The notes: generated from the sequence alone by a model not told the origin. Counted from the first letter of the stretch, positions 8,486 to 22,139 are shown. The stretch is 64,000 nt of DNA from an uncultured bacterium (GCA_949285665.1 CASDYC010000001.1:389376-453375), one strand, 5' to 3'. Numbers and translations: made by a program.

Positions 8486-10180
8486 TTATTCTATACCAAT
8501 AATAAATGAATAAACAGGTTGCTTTCCATCTCTTACATCAACTTCAAGCATTTCGTATTTATTCGTTAAATCTTTAGATAATTTTTCTCTTTCTTCTTTT
8601 GTTATATCATTTCCAGTAAAAATTGTAACAATTGAAGAAGATTGATTAATAATTTTATCTAAAGCTTTATATAAAGCATCAAATTTATCTTTTACACAAC
8701 AAATAACTTTTTTATCAACTAATGCAATAAAATCATTTTTAACAATCTTGATTCCGTTCATATTAGTATCTCTTGTTGCATAAGTAATAAGAGAAGTTTT
8801 GACAGTTTTAAGTGATTTTTTCATCTCTTTAGAATTTTCTTGATAATTTGCATCAGGATTCATTGTCATTGCAGCAACTAATCCTTGAGGAATCGTCGTT
8901 GAAGGGATTACCTTTGATCTTTTAATATTTTTAGTAATATCACTAGCTAGAGTTGCTGCCATAATAATATTAGAGTTATTTGGTAAAATGAAGACATTTT
9001 TAGCATTTACTTTTTTAATGGCAGATACAAAATCTTCAGTTGATGGATTCATTGTTTGACCACCTCTTACAATTTCGTCAACACCGATTTCTTTAAACAT
9101 ATCGGCAATACCTTCTCCAGAACAGGTTGCAATTATTCCAAATTCTTTTTCAGGAGCTTTTTGTTCATCTAAATCAATAACTTGAGCTTCTTCTTTTGAT
9201 TCAGTATTTAAGGCTAATTGTTCTTTTTCTTTTTCCATCAACATGAGTTCATTATGTTGTTCAGTCATATTTTCAATTTTTAATTTTTTAAATTCACCAA
9301 ATTGTTGAGAATAATTTAAAACCCAACCAGGAGTCATTGTATGAATGTGAACTTTTACATAATTACCATTTTTAACAAAAACTAATGAATTACCATGCAT
9401 TTGTAAAACGGAGACATATTTATTTTCATTAAAAGCCTTTTTAACGCTATCTGGACCTAATTCCATGATGAGTTCAGTACAATATCCAAATTCTTCATTT
9501 TCTCCGATTTGAGTTGTGGCACTACTTGCAGTTTCTTTTTCATTACCATAAGTCTTTTTTTCAACATAATTTCCATGAACTGCTTCTTTCATACCTTCAA
9601 AAATTTTTAAAAGTCCCGCACCACCAGAGTCGACAACTCCAACTTCTTTTAAAACTGGAAGTAATTCAGGAGTGTGATCTAATGATTTTTTAGCTTCACT
9701 AACAATTAAATCAAAAGCTTCTTCAATGCTAGAACATTGATCAATATGTTCTTTTAAATAATCACTAGTTTCTCGAATAACTGTTAAAATAGTTCCTTCG
9801 ACTGGTTTAATAACAGCTTTATATGCAAATTCTTTTGCACCTTGAAAAGCTAAAACAAGTGTATTTAAGTCAATTTCATTTTTATCTTTTAAATAATGGG
9901 CAAAACCTTTAAAAATTTGTGATGTAATAGCACCACTATTACCTCTAGCGCCCATAAAAGCGCCATCTGAGAAACAACTTGCTAATGTATAAACATCATT
10001 ATCGTTTCTAAATTGAATGTCTTTAACACCACTTGAAAGTGTTGAATTCATATTCAATCCAGTATCTCCATCTGGAACTGGGAAGACATTTAAGGCGTCA
10101 ATTTCAGGATAGTGATTATATAAATTGTTACTAGCCGAAATGAACATCTTTTTTAATAACTGCGCATTAATTGTTTTCAT
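8486..10180 (-). CDS. fakA: Fatty acid kinase catalytic subunit FakA (YloV)
   Basis: FakA phosphorylates fatty acids presented by a FakB carrier to give acyl-phosphate for PlsX/PlsY. The 564-residue protein begins with a DhaL-type ATP-binding domain. NVFPVPDGDTGLNM (DGDTG at residues 37-41) and ARGNSGAITSQI are the nucleotide and metal motifs. The DegV-like C-terminal half carries VRGGQTMNPS. Length is normal for YloV. The ribosome binding site is TAGGAGA. It lies 14 bp after asp23, the usual pairing. With fabD, fabG and acpP absent from the plsX locus, this fits use of exogenous fatty acids. Confidence 0.93.
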   Translation of the reverse strand: MKTINAQLLKKMFISASNNLYNHYPEIDALNVFPVPDGDTGLNMNSTLSSGVKDIQFRNDNDVYTLASCFSDGAFMGARGNSGAITSQIFKGFAHYLKDKNEIDLNTLVLAFQGAKEFAYKAVIKPVEGTILTVIRETSDYLKEHIDQCSSIEEAFDLIVSEAKKSLDHTPELLPVLKEVGVVDSGGAGLLKIFEGMKEAVHGNYVEKKTYGNEKETASSATTQIGENEEFGYCTELIMELGPDSVKKAFNENKYVSVLQMHGNSLVFVKNGNYVKVHIHTMTPGWVLNYSQQFGEFKKLKIENMTEQHNELMLMEKEKEQLALNTESKEEAQVIDLDEQKAPEKEFGIIATCSGEGIADMFKEIGVDEIVRGGQTMNPSTEDFVSAIKKVNAKNVFILPNNSNIIMAATLASDITKNIKRSKVIPSTTIPQGLVAAMTMNPDANYQENSKEMKKSLKTVKTSLITYATRDTNMNGIKIVKNDFIALVDKKVICCVKDKFDALYKALDKIINQSSSIVTIFTGNDITKEEREKLSKDLTNKYEMLEVDVRDGKQPVYSFIIGIE

Positions 10181-10194
10181 GTTTAATCTCCTAA

Positions 10195-10557
10195 TTAATT
10201 ATTCTGATCAATTAAGAGTCCATCGACATAAATATTAATATTTTTGAAAGTAATTTTTAATTTTTTTGAAAGAGCGTATTTAACTCTTTTTTGGACTTCA
10301 TTAATTATCTCAGTAATCTTTAATGGAAAAATTACAGCTATATGAATATCAATAACATAAGAACTTCTTTCTTTTTTAATAATTAAGCCGTTTTTAAAAT
10401 TATCTATATCTAATAGCTTACCTTTATCCTTTGTCGAAATTGAAACAATTCCAGCTACTCCATATGTTGAAGTAACTTCATCACCAACGATTTTTGCAAT
10501 TGCTTCTTTTGTTATTTTTAAACTCCCATAAGGAGTACTTTTATTCAATTTATCCAT
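10195..10557 (-). CDS. Asp23/YloU family protein
   Basis: Alkaline-shock-type protein of 120 residues (GSLKITKEAIAKIVGDEVTSTYGVAGI). Asp23-family proteins are associated with envelope homeostasis; the exact role of YloU is not settled. It is adjacent to fakA as in most Firmicutes. No Shine-Dalgarno is seen. TATAAA ends 7 nt before the ATG, suggesting a leaderless mRNA. Confidence 0.9.
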   Translation of the reverse strand: MDKLNKSTPYGSLKITKEAIAKIVGDEVTSTYGVAGIVSISTKDKGKLLDIDNFKNGLIIKKERSSYVIDIHIAVIFPLKITEIINEVQKRVKYALSKKLKITFKNINIYVDGLLIDQNN

Positions 10558-10670
10558 TTTTTTCTTTATAAGTTTAAAGCTTATAGCACTAATAATATAT
10601 CATAAATTTACATAATTGTAAAGTTTATCAAAATGCCCTAAAATGCCGATAAATAGACGATTTTGAGCGT

Positions 10671-10695
10671 AAAAAAAGCCCAGCAGCTTGCTATT
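10671..10695 (-). terminator. Probable end of the rRNA operon
   Basis: A GC-containing inverted repeat at the 5S 3' end (AGCAAGCTGCT) is followed by TTTTTTT on the minus strand. Confidence 0.5.
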
Positions 10696-10786
10696 CTCGC
10701 CATTACTGACTACCTTCGCCACTACGGTGCTTAACTTCTGTGTTCGGGATGGGAACAGGTGTGACCACCGCGTCATAGCCACCAGA
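10679..10786 (-). rRNA. rrf: 5S ribosomal RNA
   Basis: About 108 nt. It contains the conserved loop CCCATCCCGAACACAGAAGT and GAAGTTAAGC. The 5' TCTGGTGGC pairs with GCTGCTGGG at the 3' end (with G-U pairs) as helix I. A run of seven T follows directly, serving as the operon terminator. Ends are assigned from helix I. Confidence 0.96.
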
Positions 10787-10792
10787 CTTATC

Positions 10793-10842
10793 GAGAGATC
10801 TTGTTCTCTCAAAACTGAATATTATTTTACCACATGTTCTTA
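10793..10842 (-). other. 23S-5S spacer with 3' arm of the 23S processing stem
   Basis: The stretches at 10811-10825 and 10832-10841 are complementary to 13756-13770 and 13743-13752 upstream of 23S. They form an interrupted stem of about 25 bp, the expected RNase III substrate for pre-23S. A short separate hairpin (GAGAGA with TCTCTC) lies at 10793-10810. Confidence 0.7.
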
Positions 10843-10880
10843 AGAATTATATAAATTTTATTTAGAGATTTGATAAAATC

Positions 10881-13658
<2,778 letters not shown>

Positions 13659-13901
13659 GTAAAATTTAATAATTTGCTTTAGTTTAAATGCTTGCAGCTA
13701 TAGACTATCTTAGCAAGCTAAGTAAAATCTACAACTAACAGAAAGAACATGTTATATAATATTCAGTTTTCAAAGAACAAAATTTCATTAGAGAGAAACT
13801 AATCTCTCAAAACTAAATAGATGACTTTTAATTAACATCACTAACCAAGAATATTTTAGGTTAAAATTTTTGGATTTTTCTTCAAATCCCTTATATTCCA
13901 T
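13659..13901 (-). other. 16S-23S spacer, no tRNA
   Basis: This 243-bp spacer has no tRNA gene. It holds the 5' arm of the 23S processing stem (13743-13770), a small hairpin (13792-13809) and the 3' arm of the 16S processing stem (13809-13823), which matches 15450-15464 perfectly over 15 bp. It also carries a TTTGAAAACT box that recurs in the 16S leader. Confidence 0.7.
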
Positions 13902-15390
<1,489 letters not shown>

Positions 15391-15526
15391 GTTTATATTC
15401 TAGTTCATAATAATTATTATCTTAAATAAATTGACGTTAATTAGTTGTACATCTATTTAGTTTTCAAAGATCAGTTAGCACGTTGTTTTTTACACAATTA
15501 AACCATTCAAAATGGCGTGCTGTATA

Positions 15527-15556
15527 ATAATATCATTAAATTGTTATTAAAGTCAA
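15527..15556 (-). promoter_or_regulatory. rRNA operon promoter P2 (proximal)
   Basis: On the minus strand, TTGACT (15551-15556), an 18-nt spacer and TATTAT (15527-15532). Confidence 0.65.
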
Positions 15557-15623
15557 CAATTTAATTAATTATTTTTTATGGCCCACAAATTTAGATATCA
15601 TCCTCATTTGTTAAGCGTTATTT

Positions 15624-15652
15624 ATTATACTACTCAGGTATTTTTATAGCAA
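15624..15652 (-). promoter_or_regulatory. rRNA operon promoter P1 (distal)
   Basis: On the minus strand, TTGCTA (15647-15652), an exact 17-nt spacer and a perfect TATAAT (15624-15629). Tandem promoters are usual for rRNA operons. Confidence 0.7.
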
Positions 15653-15833
15653 GTTTTTTTTAATTTTTTTTGCTATTTTTTGTATACCTTTTTTGTAGCA
15701 CACGATTTAAAATTATAAACTTCACAAATTGATAATGCAATGGTTTCTTATAAAAATTTTTAAAAATTTTTAAAAAATTTATTTAAGAAAAAAGTTTCAC
15801 TATTTATCTTATATATATATAATATATATGCTT

Positions 15834-15910
15834 GCGCCCATAGCTCAATTGGATAGAGTATTTGACTTCGAATCAAGGGGTTGCGGGTTCGATTCCTGCT
15901 GGGCGCGCCA
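15834..15910 (+). tRNA. tRNA-Arg (anticodon TCG)
   Basis: 77-nt cloverleaf: acceptor GCGCCCA with TGGGCGC, anticodon loop CTTCGAA, T-arm GCGGG TTCGATT CCTGC, encoded CCA. The TCG anticodon reads CGN arginine codons. It is transcribed away from the rRNA operon. A TATAAT-like box lies a few bases upstream. Confidence 0.96.
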
Positions 15911-15930
15911 AAAAATTGATTAATAATAAA

Positions 15931-15960
15931 AATAAATTCTCAAATGAGAATTTATTTTTT
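15931..15960. terminator. Bidirectional terminator between tRNA-Arg and the split lipoprotein gene
   Basis: An 11-bp stem (15931-15941 with 15946-15956), 4-nt loop, T-run on the plus strand and A-run before it. It can serve both converging units. Confidence 0.75.
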
Positions 15961-15962
15961 AT

Positions 15963-16949
15963 TTAAATATAATTAAATTTAGAAAATAATATTGAAAAAT
16001 CTTTATTGCCTACAGTTTTATATTTTTGATCTTGATATACAAAATGATTTTTATCGTAGACTTTAATTTCTCCATTATATTGACTTTTTACTAAATAAAA
16101 TTTTTCACCTAATTCAAAATCACATTCTGTAAACATTACTTCATCTACTAAATTTTCTATTTCATCAAGATATTTATAATTAAAATATACTTCATCGTGC
16201 GAAATTGCTGGAGGTAAAAAGCATTTATAAAACTCACCAAATTCAAAATTAACCCTATAATTTCTAATAGAATATCCAGAATATTCATCTACATTAATTA
16301 TGTACGAATTATTTATTAAAATTGATTCTACAGTATCATCTAAAAGGTAAATGTCTAAATATGAAGCATGCCCTCCTGGAGGAGGAAAACCTTTAAAATC
16401 ATCATCTTTAACAGCATAACAATTTTTTAACATTTTTATTAATGTATTAAAATCTGATTTATTATTTGTATATTTGACACTACTTATTTTATCAACAACT
16501 TCAACATAATAATCATTGTAATAAACTTCTTTTATTTAATCTGCTGATAAATCATCAATAAATGGATAAATTTCATTTAATGGAACATGTTTATTTAAAA
16601 CACAAGAAATAACTACATCTTCATCTGGCATTTCAAATACATAATCAATGTAATTTATTCCATTTATACTTTCTTCAAAATATGGAGATAATTTTCTATT
16701 ATTTAAATAAACTTCTTCATCAAGATCATCTTGATCAATTATAGAAAATCTTACTTCACTTCCAACTTTATAAGAATGATTTAAACCACCTTTAACAACA
16801 ACACCGTTTGTTGATTCATCTAAAAATAAAGATCTATACCCTTCTTTTAAACTAATACTACTTGAATTATTATCATCACTTAAATCACAACTTGATAATA
16901 ATAACCCATTTATTAAAATACTTGTCAACAATAATTTTTTTAAATTCAT
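15963..16949 (-). pseudogene. Lipoprotein gene interrupted by one in-frame TAA
   Basis: Two open stretches in the same frame are split by a single TAA at 16536-16538. The first (16949 to 16536, 137 residues from the chosen ATG) has a lipoprotein signal peptide with lipobox LSSC (Cys21). It then has a small beta-repeat-like domain ending in FEMPDEDVVISC, similar in style to the large lipoprotein upstream. The second (190 codons to 15963) reads on immediately after the TAA as IKEVYYNDYYVEVVDK and contains the ATG at 16433. No function is recognised. The simplest reading is a recent nonsense mutation in a gene of about 328 codons. The first part could still make a short lipoprotein. The start has TATAAT 6 nt before the ATG and no Shine-Dalgarno. 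Confidence 0.65.
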
Positions 16950-16999
16950 GTTTTTATTATATAACAATTTAAAAAAAATTAAATATTTATAAAAAAAAT

Positions 17000-17023
17000 G
17001 CTGGTAATTTTGCAATTACCAGC
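17000..17023 (-). terminator. Terminator after the 706-residue lipoprotein gene
   Basis: A 10-bp perfect stem (17000-17009 with 17014-17023), 4-nt loop, then T8 on the minus strand. Confidence 0.85.
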
Positions 17024-17057
17024 CTTAAATCTTTATTATTTAATAATTAACTACTAC

Positions 17058-19178
17058 TTATTCACCAATTACTTCACTTAAAGCAAAATCAACTAAGAAA
17101 TATGAACCGCTTGCTCCAAGAGAAACACTAATGTCTGTTTGCTTTTCATTAATTGTTTCAACTTTATTAAATGTATAGCCATACCATGGATCAAGAGATG
17201 TTAATTCAAAACCATTTTCTGTTAATCCATTAGTAATTAATACTAATAAATCTTCATATTGAGCATCAACATTATCTCCATATTCATCAAGTCTAATTTG
17301 AAGTTGAACTTCATTTGAACTTGAGTCTGCATAAACTCCAACACTTGTTAAATTATTACCTTCAGCTTCATAAGTTTCAAGTTTTGGAAGAGGAATATAA
17401 TTTAATACTCTTGAAGGGAGAATTGCAAGAACACTATCAACGACACTTTGACTTGTAAAATAATCTTCCCATTTTGTTAAAGCTTCTGTTGATGTTGTAA
17501 CGGCTGTATTTGTAACATTTGTACTTCCAATATTACTAAATGTTGTTACTTCATCATTTGTATAACTACTTTCAGATGCTTTTAAATCAAATTTAATTTG
17601 ATTATTATTTGTATCAATTGTTAATTCACCTGCTTCATTTGATGTAAATAAAGAGAATGAACCACTATTTAATCCTGCAAAATATGATGGTAAATCACTT
17701 CTTAAAACATAAGTTCCAGCTGTTTCACCTTCTTCAAATAAGACAGTTGAAATATCAAAACTTGGTAATAAATCATCAACTAATACCATTCCATCGACTA
17801 AACTGCCAAATGAATACCATGTACCTTTAATATTAGTTGCAATTTGAGCATCATAAGCAATACCTCCTGGTGCCCAACTATCTTCTTCAGATAATTGTGT
17901 ATATAAATATTCATCACTTGTAACATTATCAGCAATATCACCAATATAATTTAATTGATGAATATGATCACCACCATCACTAATAGCTTTATAATATGTA
18001 TTATTTATATTTCCATACCAATCTTCTGAAATTTCTTGTGTGATAACTGTAAAATTAGCATCTTTTAATGAATCTAATTTTTCTTTTAAAGCTGGAATTT
18101 CTTCTCCTTCAATTGGTTTTGGAACTTCAACAACATCTACTCCCCTATTTAGAATTTCTCCAGAGAATTTAATTTTTGAAGTGTAGACAAAACCAGTGTA
18201 ATCATAATCTTCAAAATGACCATCATAAGAGACAATTTCACCATCTTTAGTTGTTAAATTTAATTCTTCTACAACATAAACATTTGGTTCACCATAAATA
18301 AAATGAGCTAACATTCTTAAAATTGGTTCATATAAAACATTGCTTGTATCCATATGATAAACAGTTGGATCATTTTCATCAATTGTAAACATATCAGAAG
18401 TCAATAATGAAAATGGATTTTTAAATGTTTCATCCCATTTTAAGGCTTGATTTGTTGTTGAATCAAGAACATTATTATATTTAAGTTTATTATTGGCAGC
18501 TAATTCTACTTGACTTAATTGACCAGCTTCAGGATTTTTTGCAAACGAATAATTATAAGAAACCGTTAATCTATTAGGTTTTAAAACTTCATCTGGATCA
18601 TTTCCATCTTGTGCATAAACTGCACTATATTTAGTTGCTCTTGCAAATCCATCTACCGCTTTTGTATCAACAATTCTTGCATTTCTTGTATTTGATGTAG
18701 TTCCATCATTATATGTCCAGACTTGAGTTTCATCTATTGTTGAACCCATTGAAATGCCTTCTTTTAATTGAGCTAACATTTCATCTAAAACATTAACATC
18801 TGTTCCAACACTACTTGTTGTAACAGTTAATTCAATATTTGAATTTGGCATTGTAAATGTAACTACATTTTCTTTTAAAGTTAATGTTACACTTGAAAGA
18901 CTAGTTGTAACACCACTAATTCTAAGACCTTGTTCAGCAAAAAAAGCTAAAGTAACTAAACTTCCTTCACTATAACCGGCACTATCTAATCCAACAGTTG
19001 TAAATCCACTTCCAGATACACTTACTGTATGTTTTTGTTGAACACTGATTGTAGTTGTTGTTGTTGTAGTTGTTGTTGTAGTTGTTGTTGCACTTGAACT
19101 TGTTTGTGTATCACATGAAGTTAATCCAACTACGAGCGATAATACACCAATAAGCGTTAATGCATTTTTAATTTTCAT
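17058..19178 (-). CDS. Large lipoprotein with poly-Thr linker
   Basis: 706 residues. A signal peptide ends in lipobox GLTSC (Cys22), so the protein is probably anchored outside the membrane by Lgt-added lipid. A Thr/Ser linker (about 28-44) follows. Then comes a domain near 47-121 with the pattern GYSEGSLVTLAFFAEQG...VTFTMPNSNIELTV, resembling the divergent InlB-type beta repeat. The rest has no recognised family. It consists of two parts with similar openings (a leading helix, then a strand such as NFTVITQEI). A related layout is seen in the 606-residue lipoprotein at 61178-62998, so they may be paralogs. The ribosome binding site is GGAGGAAC. A binding or structural role is inference. Confidence 0.8.
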   Translation of the reverse strand: MKIKNALTLIGVLSLVVGLTSCDTQTSSSATTTTTTTTTTTTTISVQQKHTVSVSGSGFTTVGLDSAGYSEGSLVTLAFFAEQGLRISGVTTSLSSVTLTLKENVVTFTMPNSNIELTVTTSSVGTDVNVLDEMLAQLKEGISMGSTIDETQVWTYNDGTTSNTRNARIVDTKAVDGFARATKYSAVYAQDGNDPDEVLKPNRLTVSYNYSFAKNPEAGQLSQVELAANNKLKYNNVLDSTTNQALKWDETFKNPFSLLTSDMFTIDENDPTVYHMDTSNVLYEPILRMLAHFIYGEPNVYVVEELNLTTKDGEIVSYDGHFEDYDYTGFVYTSKIKFSGEILNRGVDVVEVPKPIEGEEIPALKEKLDSLKDANFTVITQEISEDWYGNINNTYYKAISDGGDHIHQLNYIGDIADNVTSDEYLYTQLSEEDSWAPGGIAYDAQIATNIKGTWYSFGSLVDGMVLVDDLLPSFDISTVLFEEGETAGTYVLRSDLPSYFAGLNSGSFSLFTSNEAGELTIDTNNNQIKFDLKASESSYTNDEVTTFSNIGSTNVTNTAVTTSTEALTKWEDYFTSQSVVDSVLAILPSRVLNYIPLPKLETYEAEGNNLTSVGVYADSSSNEVQLQIRLDEYGDNVDAQYEDLLVLITNGLTENGFELTSLDPWYGYTFNKVETINEKQTDISVSLGASGSYFLVDFALSEVIGE
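19051..19090 (-). repeat. 12-bp tandem repeat coding the poly-Thr linker
   Basis: About three copies of an ACA/ACT threonine-codon unit within the lipoprotein coding sequence. Length changes would be multiples of 3 and keep the frame. Confidence 0.7.
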
Positions 19179-19324
19179 AATTGTTCCTCCAAAATTTTAT
19201 GCATTATTTTTAATTTATTTATATTAAAAGTCAATATAAATTTTTTTGATTATACTTACAAAATATTAAAACAACTTATTTAATTCTTATTAAAACTTGT
19301 CAATTTAATTAGAATAATTATATA

Positions 19325-19354
19325 AAGAAAAGACCTTTTTTGAGGTCTTTTCTT
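19325..19354 (-). terminator. Terminator after the Bax-inhibitor-like gene
   Basis: An 11-bp stem (19325-19335 with 19344-19354) and an 8-nt loop. It lies downstream of the 19386-20147 gene on the minus strand. It also precedes the promoter region of the 706-residue lipoprotein gene. That region (19179-19324) holds a TATAAT at 19249-19254 on the minus strand and nothing else notable. Confidence 0.65.
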
Positions 19355-19385
19355 TTCATTTTATTTGACAAAATAAATAATAATT

Positions 19386-20147
19386 TTAACGTCTTGAATT
19401 TGCAAGAATTCTTAAGACAATTGGAAGTAAATATATAAACAATCTAATAAAATCAGTATAAAGAACTAAAGCTAAATATAAAGCTTCATTTCTAGTTTGA
19501 TTGGTATATTGAGCTGTATGTTTAATTAAATTTACATCAATTACAACATAAGCCATTGTAATAATTAAAAGTAAAAAGCTTACAACCCAAAAAATCATCT
19601 CACTTCCTAAAAATAAATTTGTTAAAGCAAGACATAAAGCTCCAATACTTAAAACTCCAACCCCTCCAATAATAAATCCAATTCTTCCTTTAAAAAGTAT
19701 TCCAACAATTCCTAAAAGAATAAACATTCCAGCTGTAATTCCAATTGTAATTAAAACAGCTTGAGCATCATTAAATATTAATATTGGAGATAAAGCTAAT
19801 CCAATTAAAACTGAATAAATTAAATATGGAACAAGAGATACTCCACCTTTTTTAAATACTGTAAACATCAAAACAAATACTTCAATAAATGCTGCAATTG
19901 CACTTACAAAACATGTAATAAAAATTACATTTACTGCTATATCAAAATTAACAGTATTTAAAATAATTAATGGATATAAATAGCCAAACAAAAATGTAAC
20001 TAATATACCTAATCCCATCCAAAGCATTATCTTTCCAAAAAAGACATTGCCTTTTGATTTGATTATATCAGCACTTGTTTGTTTAATAGTTGTATTATTT
20101 TGATCTGTAACAACGCTTTGATCACTATTTATTTGAAATTCTTCCAT
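19386..20147 (-). CDS. Bax inhibitor-1/YccA-like membrane protein
   Basis: 253 residues. A hydrophilic N-terminal tail of about 34 residues is followed by seven hydrophobic segments. The end (YLALVLYTDFIRLFIYLLPIVLRILANSRR) is typical of the bacterial BI-1/YccA (UPF0005) family, some of which are pH-dependent Ca2+ leak channels. Its cellular role here is unknown. The ribosome binding site is TAGGAGGT. It lies 27 bp after tpiA with no terminator between, so it may be the last gene of the gap-pgk-tpiA transcript. Confidence 0.8.
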   Translation of the reverse strand: MEEFQINSDQSVVTDQNNTTIKQTSADIIKSKGNVFFGKIMLWMGLGILVTFLFGYLYPLIILNTVNFDIAVNVIFITCFVSAIAAFIEVFVLMFTVFKKGGVSLVPYLIYSVLIGLALSPILIFNDAQAVLITIGITAGMFILLGIVGILFKGRIGFIIGGVGVLSIGALCLALTNLFLGSEMIFWVVSFLLLIITMAYVVIDVNLIKHTAQYTNQTRNEALYLALVLYTDFIRLFIYLLPIVLRILANSRR

Positions 20148-20173
20148 AGATCAACCTCCTAAAATAATTGAAT

Positions 20174-20929
20174 TTAAATATTATTAATCAATTCCTTATA
20201 AGAGTCAACTTTTAATGAAGCACCACCAACTAAAGCTCCATCAATGTCTTTTTCTTGCATGTATTCTTTAATATTGTTTGGTTTTACAGAACCGCCATAT
20301 AAAATTCTTACTTTTTCTGCTTCTTCTTTATTATATAAATCAACTAATAAAGATCTGATAAATGCACAAACGTTTTCAGCAATTTCTTTAGAAGCATTTT
20401 TACCAGTCCCAATTGACCAAACTGGTTCATAAGCAATAACGATTTTACTTAAATCTTCTAATTTTATATCTTTTAAACCTTCAACAATTTGTTCTTTTAC
20501 AACATCACATGTTCTATTATTTTCAAATTGTTCTAAAGTTTCACCAACACAATATACTGGGGTACAATTATTTTCTAATAATTTTTTAATTTTTAAATTA
20601 CATTTTTGACTTGTTTCATTATCATAAGTTCTTCTTTCAGAATGACCTATAATGCTCCAGTCAATACCTAATTCTTTAAGCATTAAAACTGAAACTTCAC
20701 CAGTATATGCACCACTATCTAAATAGTGACAATTTTGACTAGCTACAATAACGCTACTTGGAACATTATTTTTAATAGTTTCAAGACATAAATAAGTTGG
20801 AGCTATTCCAATGTCAATATCTTTTTCTTTTGCAAGTGATACAAGTTCATTAATATCTTTTAAAAATTCTTTTGTTTCGGAAATTGTTTTATTCATTTTC
20901 CAATTTCCAAGTAATAATTTTTTTCGCAT
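20174..20929 (-). CDS. tpiA: Triosephosphate isomerase
   Basis: Interconverts dihydroxyacetone phosphate and glyceraldehyde 3-phosphate in glycolysis. I chose the ATG at 20927-20929 (251 residues), giving MRKKLLLGNWKMN. The longer frame from TTG at 20941 overlaps pgk and has no support. Catalytic residues are visible: Lys11 in GNWKMN, His96 in IGHSERR, Glu168 in AYEPVWSIGTGK, and the phosphate-binding YGGSV. It starts 4 bp after the pgk stop without a Shine-Dalgarno, so it is probably translationally coupled. Confidence 0.97.
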   Translation of the reverse strand: MRKKLLLGNWKMNKTISETKEFLKDINELVSLAKEKDIDIGIAPTYLCLETIKNNVPSSVIVASQNCHYLDSGAYTGEVSVLMLKELGIDWSIIGHSERRTYDNETSQKCNLKIKKLLENNCTPVYCVGETLEQFENNRTCDVVKEQIVEGLKDIKLEDLSKIVIAYEPVWSIGTGKNASKEIAENVCAFIRSLLVDLYNKEEAEKVRILYGGSVKPNNIKEYMQEKDIDGALVGGASLKVDSYKELINNI

Positions 20930-20933
20930 AAAA

Positions 20934-22139
20934 TTAACCAATTACATCAATTCCTGGTAAATGACCATCATTTTCAATCATTTCAAGTGAAGCGCCACCA
21001 CCAGTTGAAACGTGACTAAATTTATCTTTATAACCAAATTGTTTTGCGGCAGCAGCACTATCACCACCACCAATTACTGAGAAGCAATCTTTATTTTCTG
21101 TAATTGCTTTACAAACTTCAATTGTTCCAGTTTGGAATTCTTTTTGTTCAAAAACACCTGTTGGACCATTCCAGAAAATTAATTTTGCTTTAGCAATTTC
21201 ATTTTTAAATAATTCAATTGTTTTTGGACCAATATCCATACCTTCAAAACCATCTGGAATATCACCTTCAATAGTCTTAATAACTCTGTCGCTACCTTCT
21301 TCAAATTTATCAGTTACAACAGCATCGACTGGTAAGACAATTTTTCCAGTTTCATAACATTTTTTAGCATAATCTAATTGATCTAATTCGCATGGACTTG
21401 TACCAATTCCTTTACCTAATGCTTTTAAGAAAGTATAAGCCATAGCGCCACCAATTAAGATTTTATCGGTCTTTTTAAGTAGTGATTCAATAACTTTAAT
21501 TTTATCTGAAACTTTAAATCCACCAAGAATTGCAATGTATGGATGAACATCTGCTTTAACACATCTTGATAAACTTTTAACTTCTTTTTCAACAAGATAA
21601 CCAACTGCAGTTGGTTTTCCTTCTTTTTTCATTTCTTCTGGAACACCAAATGTTGAAGCATGAGCTCTATGAGCACTACCAAAAGCATCCATTACAAATC
21701 CATCACCTAAACTTGCCCATTCTTTTGAAAGTTCTGGATCATTTTTAGTTTCACCTTTTTCATATCTGGTGTTTTGAACTAATAAAACTTCACCATCTTT
21801 TAAACTATGAACTAAGTTTTTGAGTTCTTCACCTCTTGTTGCTTCAGAGAATTTAACTTCCATATTTAAAAGTTCGCCTAATCTAACAGCAACTGGTTTT
21901 AATGTATTTTTAGCTTTAGCTGCTTTAATTTCTTCTTCTGATTTCTTGAAATCAATTTTTCCAAGGTGAGACATTAAAACAACTTTAGCATGTTCGCCTA
22001 ATAAATATTTAATTGTTGGAAGAGCAGCAACGATTCTATTGTCATCTCTGATTGCTCCATCTTTTAATGGGACATTAAAATCAACTCTTACAATAATAAC
22101 TTTATCACTTAAATTTTTTAATTGTTCAATTGTATTCAT
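20934..22139 (-). CDS. pgk: Phosphoglycerate kinase
   Basis: Transfers phosphate from 1,3-bisphosphoglycerate to ADP. The 401-residue protein is of normal length and has RVDFNVPLKDG near the N-terminus, LLVQNTRYEKGE, the hinge region GGFKVSDKI, GGAMAYTFL, and the C-terminal nucleotide-binding GPTGVFE and GGGDSAAAA. The ribosome binding site is AAGGAGA. A hairpin lies between gap and this gene, so gap is probably made in excess of pgk. Confidence 0.98.
   Translation of the reverse strand: MNTIEQLKNLSDKVIIVRVDFNVPLKDGAIRDDNRIVAALPTIKYLLGEHAKVVLMSHLGKIDFKKSEEEIKAAKAKNTLKPVAVRLGELLNMEVKFSEATRGEELKNLVHSLKDGEVLLVQNTRYEKGETKNDPELSKEWASLGDGFVMDAFGSAHRAHASTFGVPEEMKKEGKPTAVGYLVEKEVKSLSRCVKADVHPYIAILGGFKVSDKIKVIESLLKKTDKILIGGAMAYTFLKALGKGIGTSPCELDQLDYAKKCYETGKIVLPVDAVVTDKFEEGSDRVIKTIEGDIPDGFEGMDIGPKTIELFKNEIAKAKLIFWNGPTGVFEQKEFQTGTIEVCKAITENKDCFSVIGGGDSAAAAKQFGYKDKFSHVSTGGGASLEMIENDGHLPGIDVIG

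Larger units (their letters stand above)
15391..15833 (-). promoter_or_regulatory. rRNA operon leader and promoter region
   Basis: 443 bp without a protein gene. From the 16S side it holds the 5' processing arm (15450-15464), a TTTGAAAACT box of the kind found in Firmicutes rRNA leaders, and promoters at 15527-15556 and 15624-15652. Beyond them is AT-rich sequence with T-runs. I see no reading frame or other RNA in it. Confidence 0.7.
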
